Shown here one piece after another: positions 51,750 to 60,536 of a stretch of DNA of 64,000 nucleotides. The position numbers were made by a program, and so were the translations under genes. Under the pieces are notes generated by a model. It ran no database searches. It had not been told where the DNA came from and saw only the letters and a list, made by a program, of their open reading frames with translations. How positions within the stretch are numbered: the stretch's first letter is position 1; each line of letters starts with the position of its first letter. Where the stretch lies: NCBI GenBank assembly GCA_039679385.1, contig JBDKVB010000075.1, positions 1 to 64,000 of the forward strand, written 5' to 3'. This DNA comes from Armatimonadia bacterium. GTDB lineage: Bacteria > Armatimonadota > Zipacnadia > Zipacnadales > JABUFB01.

Positions 51750-52319
51750 TCAGGCCTTGTGCGCGTCGCGTGCTGCGTTGAGCATCTTCACGTACTCGCG
51801 CATCCAGGGCGCGTTGTCATGGAAAGTGCGGGCAGTAACGATGTTGCCGTCGACAACCACCGGCTGGTCCACATAGGTCGCGCCGCACACCTCGGCGTCG
51901 AAGCGGCACTTGGCCACCGTCGTAACCGTACGTCCTTTGATGACGCCTGCCTTCGCCACGATCTCGATGCCATGACAGACCGAGGCGATCGGCTTGCCCG
52001 TCTCTCCGAAGTGCCGCGTGATTCGCATCAGGTCCTCGTCGTAACGGATGTACTCGGGGGCCCTGCCGCCGGAGATCACCAGACCCAGGTACTCGTCCTC
52101 GCAGACGTCGCGGAAGGCGATGTCGGAGGCAAACACATAGCCCTTTGACTCGACCGTGATGTCCCAGTCCGGCGCCCCGTCATGTTGAACGAGATGGTAT
52201 GGGCGTTCTTCCGGAGCGGCAACAAGCACTTCGTAGCCTTCCTCCTGCAGACGGTAGTACGGGTAGAGCGTGTCTGTGACCTCCGCTGCATCGCCGATCA
52301 CCAGAAGAACCTTAGGCAT
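51750..52319 (-). CDS. DJ-1/PfpI family protein
   Basis: The 189-residue protein has the DJ-1/PfpI fold with the nucleophile elbow ASVCHGIEI (Cys115-His116), a preceding strand LVISGGRAPEYIR and an N-terminal strand VLLVIGDAAEV with the conserved glutamate (Glu13). Such proteins act as glyoxalases/deglycases or, less surely, peptidases in the cytoplasm. ATG 52319 has GAGGAGA upstream; it gives the standard N-terminus MPKVLLV. It is followed by the Gfo/Idh/MocA gene in a two-gene operon. An inverted repeat (ctgtttc / gaaacag) stands about 35 bases upstream. Confidence 0.9.
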   Translation of the reverse strand: MPKVLLVIGDAAEVTDTLYPYYRLQEEGYEVLVAAPEERPYHLVQHDGAPDWDITVESKGYVFASDIAFRDVCEDEYLGLVISGGRAPEYIRYDEDLMRITRHFGETGKPIASVCHGIEIVAKAGVIKGRTVTTVAKCRFDAEVCGATYVDQPVVVDGNIVTARTFHDNAPWMREYVKMLNAARDAHKA

Positions 52320-52353
52320 TGCTGTTCTCCTCATGTACGTTGTGGACGTATAC

Positions 52354-52374
52354 CTGTTTCCTCGCGCGAAACAG
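52354..52374. promoter_or_regulatory. Inverted repeat upstream of the DJ-1/Gfo-Idh pair
   Basis: A perfect 7-bp inverted repeat (ctgtttc, 7 bases, gaaacag) sits between the DJ-1/PfpI gene start and the end of the discoidin-glycosidase gene. It could be a repressor operator or a weak hairpin. No -10/-35 pair was recognised with it. Confidence 0.3.
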
Positions 52375-52427
52375 TTCTTCCTTCAGACTTTGTCAGGATG
52401 TGCTACCCACACCACCGGCAGCGGCAC

Positions 52428-55193
52428 CTAGGGCGCGGCGAACACCCGCAACTCCACCAGGTGCACGCTCGGGTTGGCGCTGTTGTGCAGCAGGTTGATG
52501 CGGACGAACCTGGCCTCGCAGGGCGCAAACCGATGCAGATTGCCCTCTGCACCTGCCGCCTTCGTGTTCTTGCTCATGTCTGCGACCTGGGCCCAGGTCT
52601 TGCCGTCCGGAGACACCTCCACCGTGTACTGATAGTACCGGCCATCTCCCCAGTACGTGAACACCTGCACGCGGTCGATACGGGTCGGGCGCTGCAGGTC
52701 GACCTCAAGCCATCTCGGCGTCGGTGGTCCGGCGAACCAGGCCGAGGCATCTCGGTCATAGGCGTTCCCATCAACCGCTCGCTCCGGCCGACGGTCACCT
52801 TCAGTTCCCCCGTTCGTCCGCACTGGCTTGCCCACGGCAATGCCAGTCGCCTCAGGTCCCCAGCGACGGGCGAACTCGCTCTTGCGCTCCTGGTCGGTGA
52901 GCATCGACGGCGCCACCACCGGCAACGGCTTGTTGCCGGCCTTCACGTACTCCGCATACCGGCGCCGGTACTCGCGCTTGTAGTCCTGCACCACCGTGTC
53001 ATAGCTCAGAGGCGGCAGGTCGCGTCGCGTCCATCGCAGATTCACCCGCGTGGCGTCCGAGCTGAGCACGATCGTGTCTCCCCGGCGTCCGGCGGTAGTG
53101 GCATCCGTCGTGAAACCTTGCAGGGCCACGAAGTAAGGCACATGCACCACGATCTCCGCCGGCGCCGTCCGGAATCGCGGATGGATCGTCAGGAACGCGC
53201 CGTCCTCAGTGAAGCGCAAGGTAGCGCTCACTTTGCCCATCTCGGTGGGCATATCCCGGAAGGAGACTTCCTGCCCCGGCACTGCCCAGGCCGGCGAGAT
53301 CACTGTGAACAGGTGCAGCTCCCGGGGCCCCAGGCCACCCTCTCCCCCGCGCTCCTGAATCAGCATGTTGCGCAGCAGATTGTTGATCTGTGCCGCGCAC
53401 CAACCGTGGGGTGTGTAGTTCCCGCCGACGTCTCGGTTGCCCCAGGGCTGAGCCCCGAGCTCAAAGCCCTCTTGGCAAGAGCCCGTGTGCGCAAGCATGG
53501 CGTAGAAGTCGCGCAGGGCCTGCTCCTGCTCGCCGCGGTAGATGTGGTTCTGCGTTACATTCGTGGTCAGGTACTGATGCAGCCCCGACCCGTAGGTCAT
53601 GATCCCCTCGCGGTACTTGACCGTGTGCATGCGCTCGAGGGTCGTCGTGATTCGCGGGTCAAAGGGGTCCATTACCTCCGCCGGGAACACGCCCAACAGG
53701 TTGCCCCAGTCGTTCCCGCCCTTCACATCGAGGCCGGGTGGGATGTAGCCGTCCTTGCCGCACACGTCGCTGATTCTCTTCTTCAGCGCGGCCAGGTAGT
53801 CGTCATACTCGGCACGGAACTCTCGGGCATCGGCCTCCTGTCCGGTCGCCTGCGCTAGACGCACGGCGGTCCGCAGTCCCAGCAGCGCCCAGAAGTTGTG
53901 CCCGGTGTAGCGGCCCTCGATCCCCTCATTGTCGTGGGCATTGGTCGGGGGCATCAGGTGGTACTGGTCGGCGGCACGCGTCTTCCTCAGCCACTCCACC
54001 GCCGGCGGGAAGTGCGGGTACACCTTCTTCGCCCAGTCGAGGTCACCCGTCAGCAGGTAGTGGTCGCCCAGCGAGTACAGCGCCTGTCCGTAGCCGTCGA
54101 GCTGGCCACCCTGAGAGGAGAAGAGGCCATTCTCGCCCTGGAACCGCCGGAAGTACTCCAGGCATCTCTCCGCAGATCGCGTATGGCCCCAGACGTCATA
54201 GCTGCGCACGATGTAGGCGCTGTCACGCAGCCAGAAGCTGTCGTACTGCAGCTCATTGACCTTCTGCACCCAGGCGCCGTCGGGCTGCTCGTCGATGGCG
54301 ATGAGGTCATACACCAGGCTTGCCCGGTGGGTGTCCAGGACCTTGGCCTCAGGAATCCTCACCTGCGCACCCTTGGCGAGTTCGTCGTGCCAGAAGGCCA
54401 CAGTCTGACGCCGGTACTCGTCGTAGTCGGCCCGCTGCAAGGCCTTGACCTGTGCCGCGTCATCGGCGGGCACGGGCACCAGCGGCATCCGGAAGTAGTA
54501 GGTCCGTACCCCACGTGGTCCGAGGTCTGAGGGGTAGCTGAACAGACACACCTCGGCACGTTCGCTCACGTCATACTCGCGCCCGACGAAGGGCTTCGTG
54601 TAGGGCACACCTGGCACCGCTTCGCGCTGCGCACCAGGCTTGAACCAGCAGACCACCTTCCCGTCGCGCACCGCGGTGTCCTCGGTCATCTCATAGCGCC
54701 AGTCCGGTGAGAAGCCGCCTGAGGCCATCCGGTCGCAGCGGTGGTCTCCCCCGGTGAAGCGCAGGGCGGCCGTCAGGTTACTCGCCGCAGGCTGGTCGCT
54801 GGTGTTGCGAACCTGCACACGCACGAAGTTGATGGTGTTCGAGGTCGGCCGACCGTCCAGCGTCGCAGCGAAGGCCTCCACCTCATAGGCAACCGGGCCG
54901 TCGAAGAAGCTCCACGAGACGATCGGGAGCCAGCCCTCCGCGAGCTGCTTGACGCGACCCATCATCGGCACTCGCTGCGGGCCGCAGAAGAAGCCTAGCT
55001 CCGCCGCGCCGGTGTACAGCGCGCCATCAAAGGTGATCTGGGTGCCCTCGGGACCGCCCAGGACACCAATCTCCGTGCTCGGCTTGGCCAGGTACGAGAA
55101 CGGCCCATCGCCGTCGATGCTCGGGTCGACCATCGCCGCGAGAACCGGGGACATCACAAGCAGAAGGCAGAGAAGAGTTGGCAGAGCTTTCAT
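52428..55193 (-). CDS. Secreted six-hairpin-type glycosidase with C-terminal discoidin domain
   Basis: The 921-residue protein has a signal peptide (about 1-20), an N-terminal beta-sandwich (about 25-290) and an (alpha/alpha)-barrel region (about 320-660). That region has the motifs NELQYDSFWLRDSAYIV and NAHDNEGIEGRYTGHNFWALLGLR, as in glucoamylase- and rhamnosidase-like glycosidases. The last 140 residues match an F5/8 type C (discoidin/CBM32-like) carbohydrate-binding module, with WLEVDLQRPTRIDRVQVFTYW and FVRINLLHNSANPSVHLVEL. It should act outside the cell on a polysaccharide; the family number and substrate are undecided. ATG 55193 follows AGAGGAGG. It is divergent from the next gene (98-base gap). 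Confidence 0.78.
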   Translation of the reverse strand: MKALPTLLCLLLVMSPVLAAMVDPSIDGDGPFSYLAKPSTEIGVLGGPEGTQITFDGALYTGAAELGFFCGPQRVPMMGRVKQLAEGWLPIVSWSFFDGPVAYEVEAFAATLDGRPTSNTINFVRVQVRNTSDQPAASNLTAALRFTGGDHRCDRMASGGFSPDWRYEMTEDTAVRDGKVVCWFKPGAQREAVPGVPYTKPFVGREYDVSERAEVCLFSYPSDLGPRGVRTYYFRMPLVPVPADDAAQVKALQRADYDEYRRQTVAFWHDELAKGAQVRIPEAKVLDTHRASLVYDLIAIDEQPDGAWVQKVNELQYDSFWLRDSAYIVRSYDVWGHTRSAERCLEYFRRFQGENGLFSSQGGQLDGYGQALYSLGDHYLLTGDLDWAKKVYPHFPPAVEWLRKTRAADQYHLMPPTNAHDNEGIEGRYTGHNFWALLGLRTAVRLAQATGQEADAREFRAEYDDYLAALKKRISDVCGKDGYIPPGLDVKGGNDWGNLLGVFPAEVMDPFDPRITTTLERMHTVKYREGIMTYGSGLHQYLTTNVTQNHIYRGEQEQALRDFYAMLAHTGSCQEGFELGAQPWGNRDVGGNYTPHGWCAAQINNLLRNMLIQERGGEGGLGPRELHLFTVISPAWAVPGQEVSFRDMPTEMGKVSATLRFTEDGAFLTIHPRFRTAPAEIVVHVPYFVALQGFTTDATTAGRRGDTIVLSSDATRVNLRWTRRDLPPLSYDTVVQDYKREYRRRYAEYVKAGNKPLPVVAPSMLTDQERKSEFARRWGPEATGIAVGKPVRTNGGTEGDRRPERAVDGNAYDRDASAWFAGPPTPRWLEVDLQRPTRIDRVQVFTYWGDGRYYQYTVEVSPDGKTWAQVADMSKNTKAAGAEGNLHRFAPCEARFVRINLLHNSANPSVHLVELRVFAAP

Positions 55194-55291
55194 CAGGTCC
55201 TCCTCTTCAAAGGTAAAGGGCGGGCGAAGCGGGAAGTCGGTTGTAGGTTCTGTTTCCGTTTCCCTACCCGACAAGGAGTCACCTGCGACCG

Positions 55292-56134
55292 ATGCACGCG
55301 ATCTGCCTCGGCCTCCTCCTCTTCGCACTCACCCCTCACGCCAGGGCGCAGAGCGATCTGCCGGGTCCCTTTCCGTTGCCGGCGCCGGTGCATGCCGTCG
55401 TGACTACTCGCAGCGCCGACGGCCAGCCGATCCTGGGCATTCTGCACGGTGGAGGCCTTGATGCGCAGGGACATCTGCGGGGTGCCGCCGTGGCTCTGGC
55501 CACTCCAACCGGCACGGTGCTGTGGGATGGCTTCAACCGAGGTCTCCACCCCTGGCATCTGTGCTCTGGCCGTTTCGCGGGCAAGGACGTGCTGCTAGTC
55601 GGCGTGCGCAAGACCGCGCCCTTCGACCCGCAGGAAGCGCCTCGTCCCTTCTTGTATACGGTCAAGCCCGGAGGCGCAGGCCTTAGCAAGGTCTGGCTTG
55701 GCACTTCCCTTGCCCGTCCCCTGTTCGCGCTCGACCTGGCCGACCTGGATGCCCGCGGCGAGGATGAACTGGTGGCGCTGGAGTACGGTCCCACCGGGCG
55801 TCTCTCTGTGGCTGCGTACCGCTGGCGTGGCTTCGGCGTCGAGGGGATTGCGCGTTCTGAGGAGATCGACGGCGCCTGCGAACTGGCGTGTGAGGACGTC
55901 TCGGCGAGCCCCGGCAAGGAGGCTGTCGTGCGGACCGCCAGGGGCGGCCGCTATACCTTCCTCGCATACCAGCTACAGGGCGAAGAGCTAACCGTGGTTG
56001 CGCGAGTGGCCGTAACGGTCGGGGAAGGGCCGGTCCAGTGGCGCCTCGTCGCTCGCAGCGAGACCGACCCCGGTGGTATCCTGATTCAGCGAGGCGCTGT
56101 GCAGCGCCTGCTCCGTTTTGTATCACCCTCGTAG
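55292..56134 (+). CDS. Secreted FG-GAP-like hypothetical protein
   Basis: The 280-residue protein has a signal peptide (1-19) and a beta-rich body with repeats containing LADLDARGEDELVALEY and similar aspartate/glycine turns, reminiscent of FG-GAP/VCBS beta-propeller repeats. No catalytic motif is recognised. ATG 55292 follows AAGGAGT at suitable spacing. Divergent placement next to the secreted glycosidase suggests shared regulation. It could be a carbohydrate- or surface-binding accessory protein, but this is not established. Confidence 0.68.
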   Translation: MHAICLGLLLFALTPHARAQSDLPGPFPLPAPVHAVVTTRSADGQPILGILHGGGLDAQGHLRGAAVALATPTGTVLWDGFNRGLHPWHLCSGRFAGKDVLLVGVRKTAPFDPQEAPRPFLYTVKPGGAGLSKVWLGTSLARPLFALDLADLDARGEDELVALEYGPTGRLSVAAYRWRGFGVEGIARSEEIDGACELACEDVSASPGKEAVVRTARGGRYTFLAYQLQGEELTVVARVAVTVGEGPVQWRLVARSETDPGGILIQRGAVQRLLRFVSPS

Positions 56135-56156
56135 AACCAAGGTCCGCACACGCGAA

Positions 56157-56185
56157 GGACCTGCCGTCCCTGGAGCGGCAGGTCC
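56157..56185. terminator. Hairpin after the FG-GAP-like gene
   Basis: A 10-bp stem (ggacctgccg / cggcaggtcc) lies 22 bases after the stop codon. A short T-rich sequence follows only after some distance (cactttcgt), so termination is likely but not strong. Confidence 0.55.
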
Positions 56186-56299
56186 CTGTCACACTTTCGT
56201 CTCTCCGGTATCCTACCCAGCGCCGTCGTACTAGCGCCGGGGTGCAGGCCGTGGTACAGTCCCTTGCCCGCCCTGACCGGGGGGCGGTGTCGGACTGCC

Positions 56300-56590
56300 T
56301 CACGTGCCGCCCGAAGTGGAGGTTGAGGCTCCGATCCCACTCGCAGCCTGTAGGGCCCTGGCGCGTTCCGTCTGTGCAGCGTCCTGCCAGGCAAGTGCAA
56401 CCGCCAGCAGGACGAAGGCCAGCACGAGGACCAGGACAATCAGGGCTCGGCGGTCCTCCACAGCACTCCGTCCACCACGCGTTGCGTGCGGAGGGTTTGT
56501 GGCGGAGGAGAAGGGCAGCGCGGACGCGCCACACTTGGCGCAGACCGCGTCACCCGGTCGGATTGTCTCACCACACTTGTCGCATCTCAT
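56300..56590 (-). CDS. Zinc-ribbon membrane protein
   Basis: The 96-residue protein begins with a zinc ribbon (Cys3, Cys6, Cys17, Cys20) and, after a polar linker, has one membrane helix (about 49-68, IVLVLVLAFVLLAVALAW). A low-complexity Ser/Thr/Gly tail ends it. Such zinc-ribbon/helix proteins are common and of unknown function. ATG 56590 has GGGGAGG upstream. It lies 93 bases after the flavoprotein gene on the same strand and may be transcribed with it. Confidence 0.8.
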   Translation of the reverse strand: MRCDKCGETIRPGDAVCAKCGASALPFSSATNPPHATRGGRSAVEDRRALIVLVLVLAFVLLAVALAWQDAAQTERARALQAASGIGASTSTSGGT

Positions 56591-56683
56591 CGCGTCACCT
56601 CCCCGCCCTCCACGCGCAGTGGATGTCCAGTGCCCGGCTGAACACCAGCACCTCTGCCTCGCCGCACATCGTGCCTTGCTGTC

Positions 56684-58210
56684 CTATTGGACGTCGCCCG
56701 ACGGACTCCTGCTTTCTGCGACCCGGCCGAGGCGCTCTGCAGCATGTTCACCGGCAAGGTAGCCCGTCGTGAAGGCCGCCTGCAGGTTGTAGCCGCCCGT
56801 GTCCGCGTCCAGGTCGAGCACTTCGCCGCACAGGAACAGGCCGGGGGCAATCCGCGACTCCATCCTACGCGGGTCCACTTCCTTCAGTGAGACTCCACCT
56901 GCGGTCACGATCGCCGCCGCAATCGGTAGCGGACGCTGGATGTTGAACCGCAGCGACTTGAGCTGCTGCAGGATCCGTTCTCGTTCGGCCGCCGTGATCT
57001 GGTGCCCGGGCTTGTCGCCAGGAAGGCCGAGCAGTCCCAGCAGTGGCTCGATCATACTGTGGGGGACGAGTTCGGCCAGCAGGCGCCGCAGAGTCCTCCG
57101 ACTGAACTGGTCGAAGTCACGCTGCAGCCGCTGCCGAAGCTGCACCGGGTCCAGGGCCGGCTTCAGATCGATCGAGACGCTCACCGGGCCCTCTGCCAGC
57201 GCATCGGCGACCGCCAAGCTCATGAGCAGCGTCACCGGGCCGCCAATCCCGAAGTGCGTCAGCATCATCTCCCCCATCCGGCTCTCGATCACCGCTCCCC
57301 TGGGGCGCCTTCCGGGGATGCCGCGTCCGCAGTCGGCAGTCGGCGTCTGGCTGACGTCGATCTGCTCGGCCCGACCCCGGAAGGCCGTCAGTCGCACATT
57401 GCGCAGACTGAGGCCTTGCATCGACTTGGCCAGCGCCACTTCCTCCACCGCCAACGGCACGAGCGCGGGTCGCAAGGGCGCCACCCTGTGTCCAAGGCTC
57501 TCGGCGAAGCGGTAGCCGTCGCCGGTCGAGCCAGTGCCTGGATAGGAGGCACCGCCGGTGGCAAGGATGACCGTCTGAGCCTGCAGGCTCCGGGCACCGG
57601 TCTGCAACTCGAAGGCCGCAGGTGCGGGACGGTCCTTCCCGCCTTCCTCCTCAGACCCGAGAGCGCGGATGCCCGTCACTGACACGTCCGTGCGTAGGGT
57701 GACGTGGCCGGCTTGCAGGTACCTTTGTAGTGCCGCAACCACGTCGGTGGCGTCGTCGGAGACGGGGAACACCCTTCCGCCACGCTCCGACTTGGTCTCG
57801 AGTCCATGCCGCTGGAGCAGCTCAAGGAGGCCGTCGCGGAAGAACCGCCGGAAGGGTCCCTGGAGGAACCGACCATTGGGACCGTAGGCCTGCAGGAAGG
57901 TCTCCAGGGCCGCAGTGTTGGTGAGGTTGCAGCGGGTCTTGCCGCTGATGAGGATCTTGCTGCCCAGTCGCGGCATCTTCTCCAGCAGCAGCACGTGTGC
58001 CCCTAACTCGGCAGCGCGCCCGGCGGCGATCATCCCGGCAGCGCCGCCGCCAACCACGACCACCTCCCACGGACGGCCAACCGGTGGCTCCTTCTCCCTG
58101 ACTGACGGCCTGCGTGAAGTACCGGGGGCAGGCCGGTGGGCCTGCCCCTTTGATTTCCGCGGACGCCGACGATCTGGCGGTCCGGAGGGTCTGCGTCTTG
58201 TCGTATCCAT
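56684..58210 (-). CDS. BaiN/HI0933-type FAD-dependent oxidoreductase
   Basis: The 508-residue protein has the FAD-binding motif VVVGGGAAGMIAAG (about 51-64), the KILISGKTRCNLTN segment typical of the HI0933/YhiN/BaiN family, an ATGGASYPGTGSTGDGY motif in the middle and LFLCGEVLDLDADTGGYNLQAAFTTG near the end. It probably reduces an unsaturated or quinone-like compound in the cytoplasm; the substrate is unknown. An Arg/Pro/Lys-rich N-terminal extension of about 45 residues precedes the FAD motif. ATG 58210 is kept as start because TGGAG lies upstream and no later in-frame start codon precedes the FAD motif. It follows the DUF3160 gene by 37 bases. Confidence 0.85.
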   Translation of the reverse strand: MDTTRRRPSGPPDRRRPRKSKGQAHRPAPGTSRRPSVREKEPPVGRPWEVVVVGGGAAGMIAAGRAAELGAHVLLLEKMPRLGSKILISGKTRCNLTNTAALETFLQAYGPNGRFLQGPFRRFFRDGLLELLQRHGLETKSERGGRVFPVSDDATDVVAALQRYLQAGHVTLRTDVSVTGIRALGSEEEGGKDRPAPAAFELQTGARSLQAQTVILATGGASYPGTGSTGDGYRFAESLGHRVAPLRPALVPLAVEEVALAKSMQGLSLRNVRLTAFRGRAEQIDVSQTPTADCGRGIPGRRPRGAVIESRMGEMMLTHFGIGGPVTLLMSLAVADALAEGPVSVSIDLKPALDPVQLRQRLQRDFDQFSRRTLRRLLAELVPHSMIEPLLGLLGLPGDKPGHQITAAERERILQQLKSLRFNIQRPLPIAAAIVTAGGVSLKEVDPRRMESRIAPGLFLCGEVLDLDADTGGYNLQAAFTTGYLAGEHAAERLGRVAESRSPSGDVQ

Positions 58211-58247
58211 AGAGACTCCAGAAGCAGCACCTAGGCTGCCAGAACCC

Positions 58248-60362
58248 TTACGGCACCACGAAGCTGCCGGTCCAGGCGGGCATCGCCGGGGCCTTCCCGG
58301 CGCCAAGCATCTCGATCCACTTCTCGTCGGTGAGACGATCGCTCACCGGCCACTTGAACTCATAGTACGACATCACGCCGCCTTTGGCCAACTGAAGCCC
58401 GCCCCTGGGTCGCGGCACAACCACATAGATCCGCTGAGCCCTGCCGACGCCGACTTCAAGACAGCTATCGAAGCTCGTGTGAACATCGGCGATTGTCGCC
58501 ATCTCACGGTCGGCCTCATTCTGGATCTGGAACCAGTTACTCATGCCCTGACCGCCCTCGATGACATCGAGAGTGAGCCGCTCCAGCTCTCCCCCAAAGA
58601 ACTGGATGCGCGCGTACTCCTCCTTGGTCAGAGCCTGGTTCTGCAACTCCTTCTCGGCACAGGTCTTCAGGAACATCAGTGTGTCCTCGAAGCGGCCGTA
58701 GGCCTCCGACAGGTTGTCGGGAAGCAGTTCCCGCTGTTTGAGCCCGTCGCGGGAGAGCGCCGCCAGATACGCCAGACGACCGAACACCTCCGGGTAGGGC
58801 TCCACGTACCCTTCCACCATGGTCGGTTCAGCGGCCCCAAGCTCCGCACCCGAAGGCTTGCCATACAGGATCGTGTCGTGTCGGAGCTGCGCCCAACTGC
58901 CCTGTGCCGTCACTAGCTCCTTATCGAGCCAGGCAGAGCTGCGCATGAAGGTTGGGTAGCCCTCGCCCTTCTCGGCAAACAGTGGCTGCAGCGAGTGCAG
59001 CCAGCCCCAGTACAGGGTCGACCACCACTTGGACTCCGGCGTCTCGGCGAACTCCTGCTTCAGCGCCTCAAGCTGCTGTGTGTACCGATCGTACCGGTTC
59101 TGCTTGAAGGTCTCCACCAACAACTGGCGCGCCCTTCCGGAGCCAAGGACGGCCATCACATCCAGCCCCATCGGCCAGTAGCGAGGGTCGTCATCGGAGG
59201 AGACGGCGGGCCACACCAGCTTCTGCATCGCGTAGGAGTCGGGGATGAACCGCTGGCCCATAACCCGGAACTCGCGACCCTGGGGCGGTGCCGCGATCTG
59301 CTCGAGGTTGCCCGCACTATCCGCCTCAAGGAAGGCCGGCGCAATTCGAGGAGCCGGGAGCTTCGTCCGAGCCTCGGCCAGGAAAGTGTCTAGCTTCGCC
59401 CGATTTGCCAGAGCCGTGAGCGGCACTGCCTTGCCGAAGACCTGTCCGGCGATCGGCAGGTAATCGCGCCAGGTAAGGTCGTCGGCTCCGCCGACACAGA
59501 AGTTGGTCGGCTCGTAGATCCGGTCCCAGAGACCGGCTCCCCACTCGTTCGCACCCATCATCCGAGTGATGAGCAAGGCCTGCAGCGTGTGTACCCTTGC
59601 CAGGTTCTCGTTGTCGCGCAGCGGGTCCAGAGTGAACCCGAGGGTGCCGTACCACATCATACCCTTGAAGTACTTCCCGAGGGCCTCGCCCCGAGTGTAG
59701 TGCCCTCGCGGAACGAACTGGTCGTAATGCACCGTCCGCTGCATCAACTCCGAAGGCGCACGACCCGCATGGGCGGCTATCTTCGGCAGCTCAGCCTTGG
59801 CCCAGGCAATCACTTCGGCCTTCCGTGGCACCTCGGCGCTGACCCCGGGTTCCTGACCCGTCAGCAGGTTCCGAGCCACCAGGAAGTAGGCCAGATTCCG
59901 AGCCGCGGCATCCTGGAGCATCCCCGGCGGCGCCTGCTGCAGATCGCGCACCGCCAGTCCAGCACAGAGCTGCGTCAGCTCCGTGGCATACTTGATCAGA
60001 TAGCCCTTCTCAATCGTACGCAGGCTGAAGTCAAAGAAGATGTGGTAGGCCTGCAGGACCGAATCGACGGTGATGAAGTTCGGCATCGGTCCCTTGTCAG
60101 AGTCGTCACCATACTCCTCGTACAGCAGGAACATCTGCTCAGCCTCGTCCGGGATCACGACGAAACCCCGGCGCGCGAGAGCCTCCCGCTGAGCCGTCGA
60201 AAGCTGCGAGGCCTTATCGAGGTCACGCACCCCGGTAAGGTCCGCCGGGATCGCGTAGCCCGCCACCTTCGGGGTCACTTTGGACTCGTAGCGACCAGGC
60301 AACGCAGCGTGACAGAGGCTGGTAAGGACACAACACAATGCGGCCAGGGACAGACCTCGCAT
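58248..60362 (-). CDS. DUF3160-domain secreted protein
   Basis: The 704-residue protein has a signal peptide (1-19) and matches the DUF3160 family, with the segments NFITVDSVLQAYHIFFDFSL and NEWGAGLWDRIYEPTNFCVGG. Alpha-helical composition is high. The function of the family is not known; members are found in diverse environmental phyla and are exported. ATG 60362 follows CAGGAGGGAG. Downstream the flavoprotein gene begins after 37 bases, so the two, and perhaps the zinc-ribbon gene, form an operon. Nothing in the sequence gives a substrate or partner. Confidence 0.82.
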   Translation of the reverse strand: MRGLSLAALCCVLTSLCHAALPGRYESKVTPKVAGYAIPADLTGVRDLDKASQLSTAQREALARRGFVVIPDEAEQMFLLYEEYGDDSDKGPMPNFITVDSVLQAYHIFFDFSLRTIEKGYLIKYATELTQLCAGLAVRDLQQAPPGMLQDAAARNLAYFLVARNLLTGQEPGVSAEVPRKAEVIAWAKAELPKIAAHAGRAPSELMQRTVHYDQFVPRGHYTRGEALGKYFKGMMWYGTLGFTLDPLRDNENLARVHTLQALLITRMMGANEWGAGLWDRIYEPTNFCVGGADDLTWRDYLPIAGQVFGKAVPLTALANRAKLDTFLAEARTKLPAPRIAPAFLEADSAGNLEQIAAPPQGREFRVMGQRFIPDSYAMQKLVWPAVSSDDDPRYWPMGLDVMAVLGSGRARQLLVETFKQNRYDRYTQQLEALKQEFAETPESKWWSTLYWGWLHSLQPLFAEKGEGYPTFMRSSAWLDKELVTAQGSWAQLRHDTILYGKPSGAELGAAEPTMVEGYVEPYPEVFGRLAYLAALSRDGLKQRELLPDNLSEAYGRFEDTLMFLKTCAEKELQNQALTKEEYARIQFFGGELERLTLDVIEGGQGMSNWFQIQNEADREMATIADVHTSFDSCLEVGVGRAQRIYVVVPRPRGGLQLAKGGVMSYYEFKWPVSDRLTDEKWIEMLGAGKAPAMPAWTGSFVVP

Positions 60363-60536
60363 GGCGTTCTCCCTCCTGAGACGGGTACGGGACCACCCTC
60401 GTGGAAAGCTGGAGACTACCGACACACTGGGTTACCTATTCGACGCAGACGCCGCTATGCCTGCCAGGAACCGGGCACAGTGTTGCCGCCGAGGTGCCCC
60501 GATGCGCGGGCACCCGGGACCCTTCGCAGGGCGCGG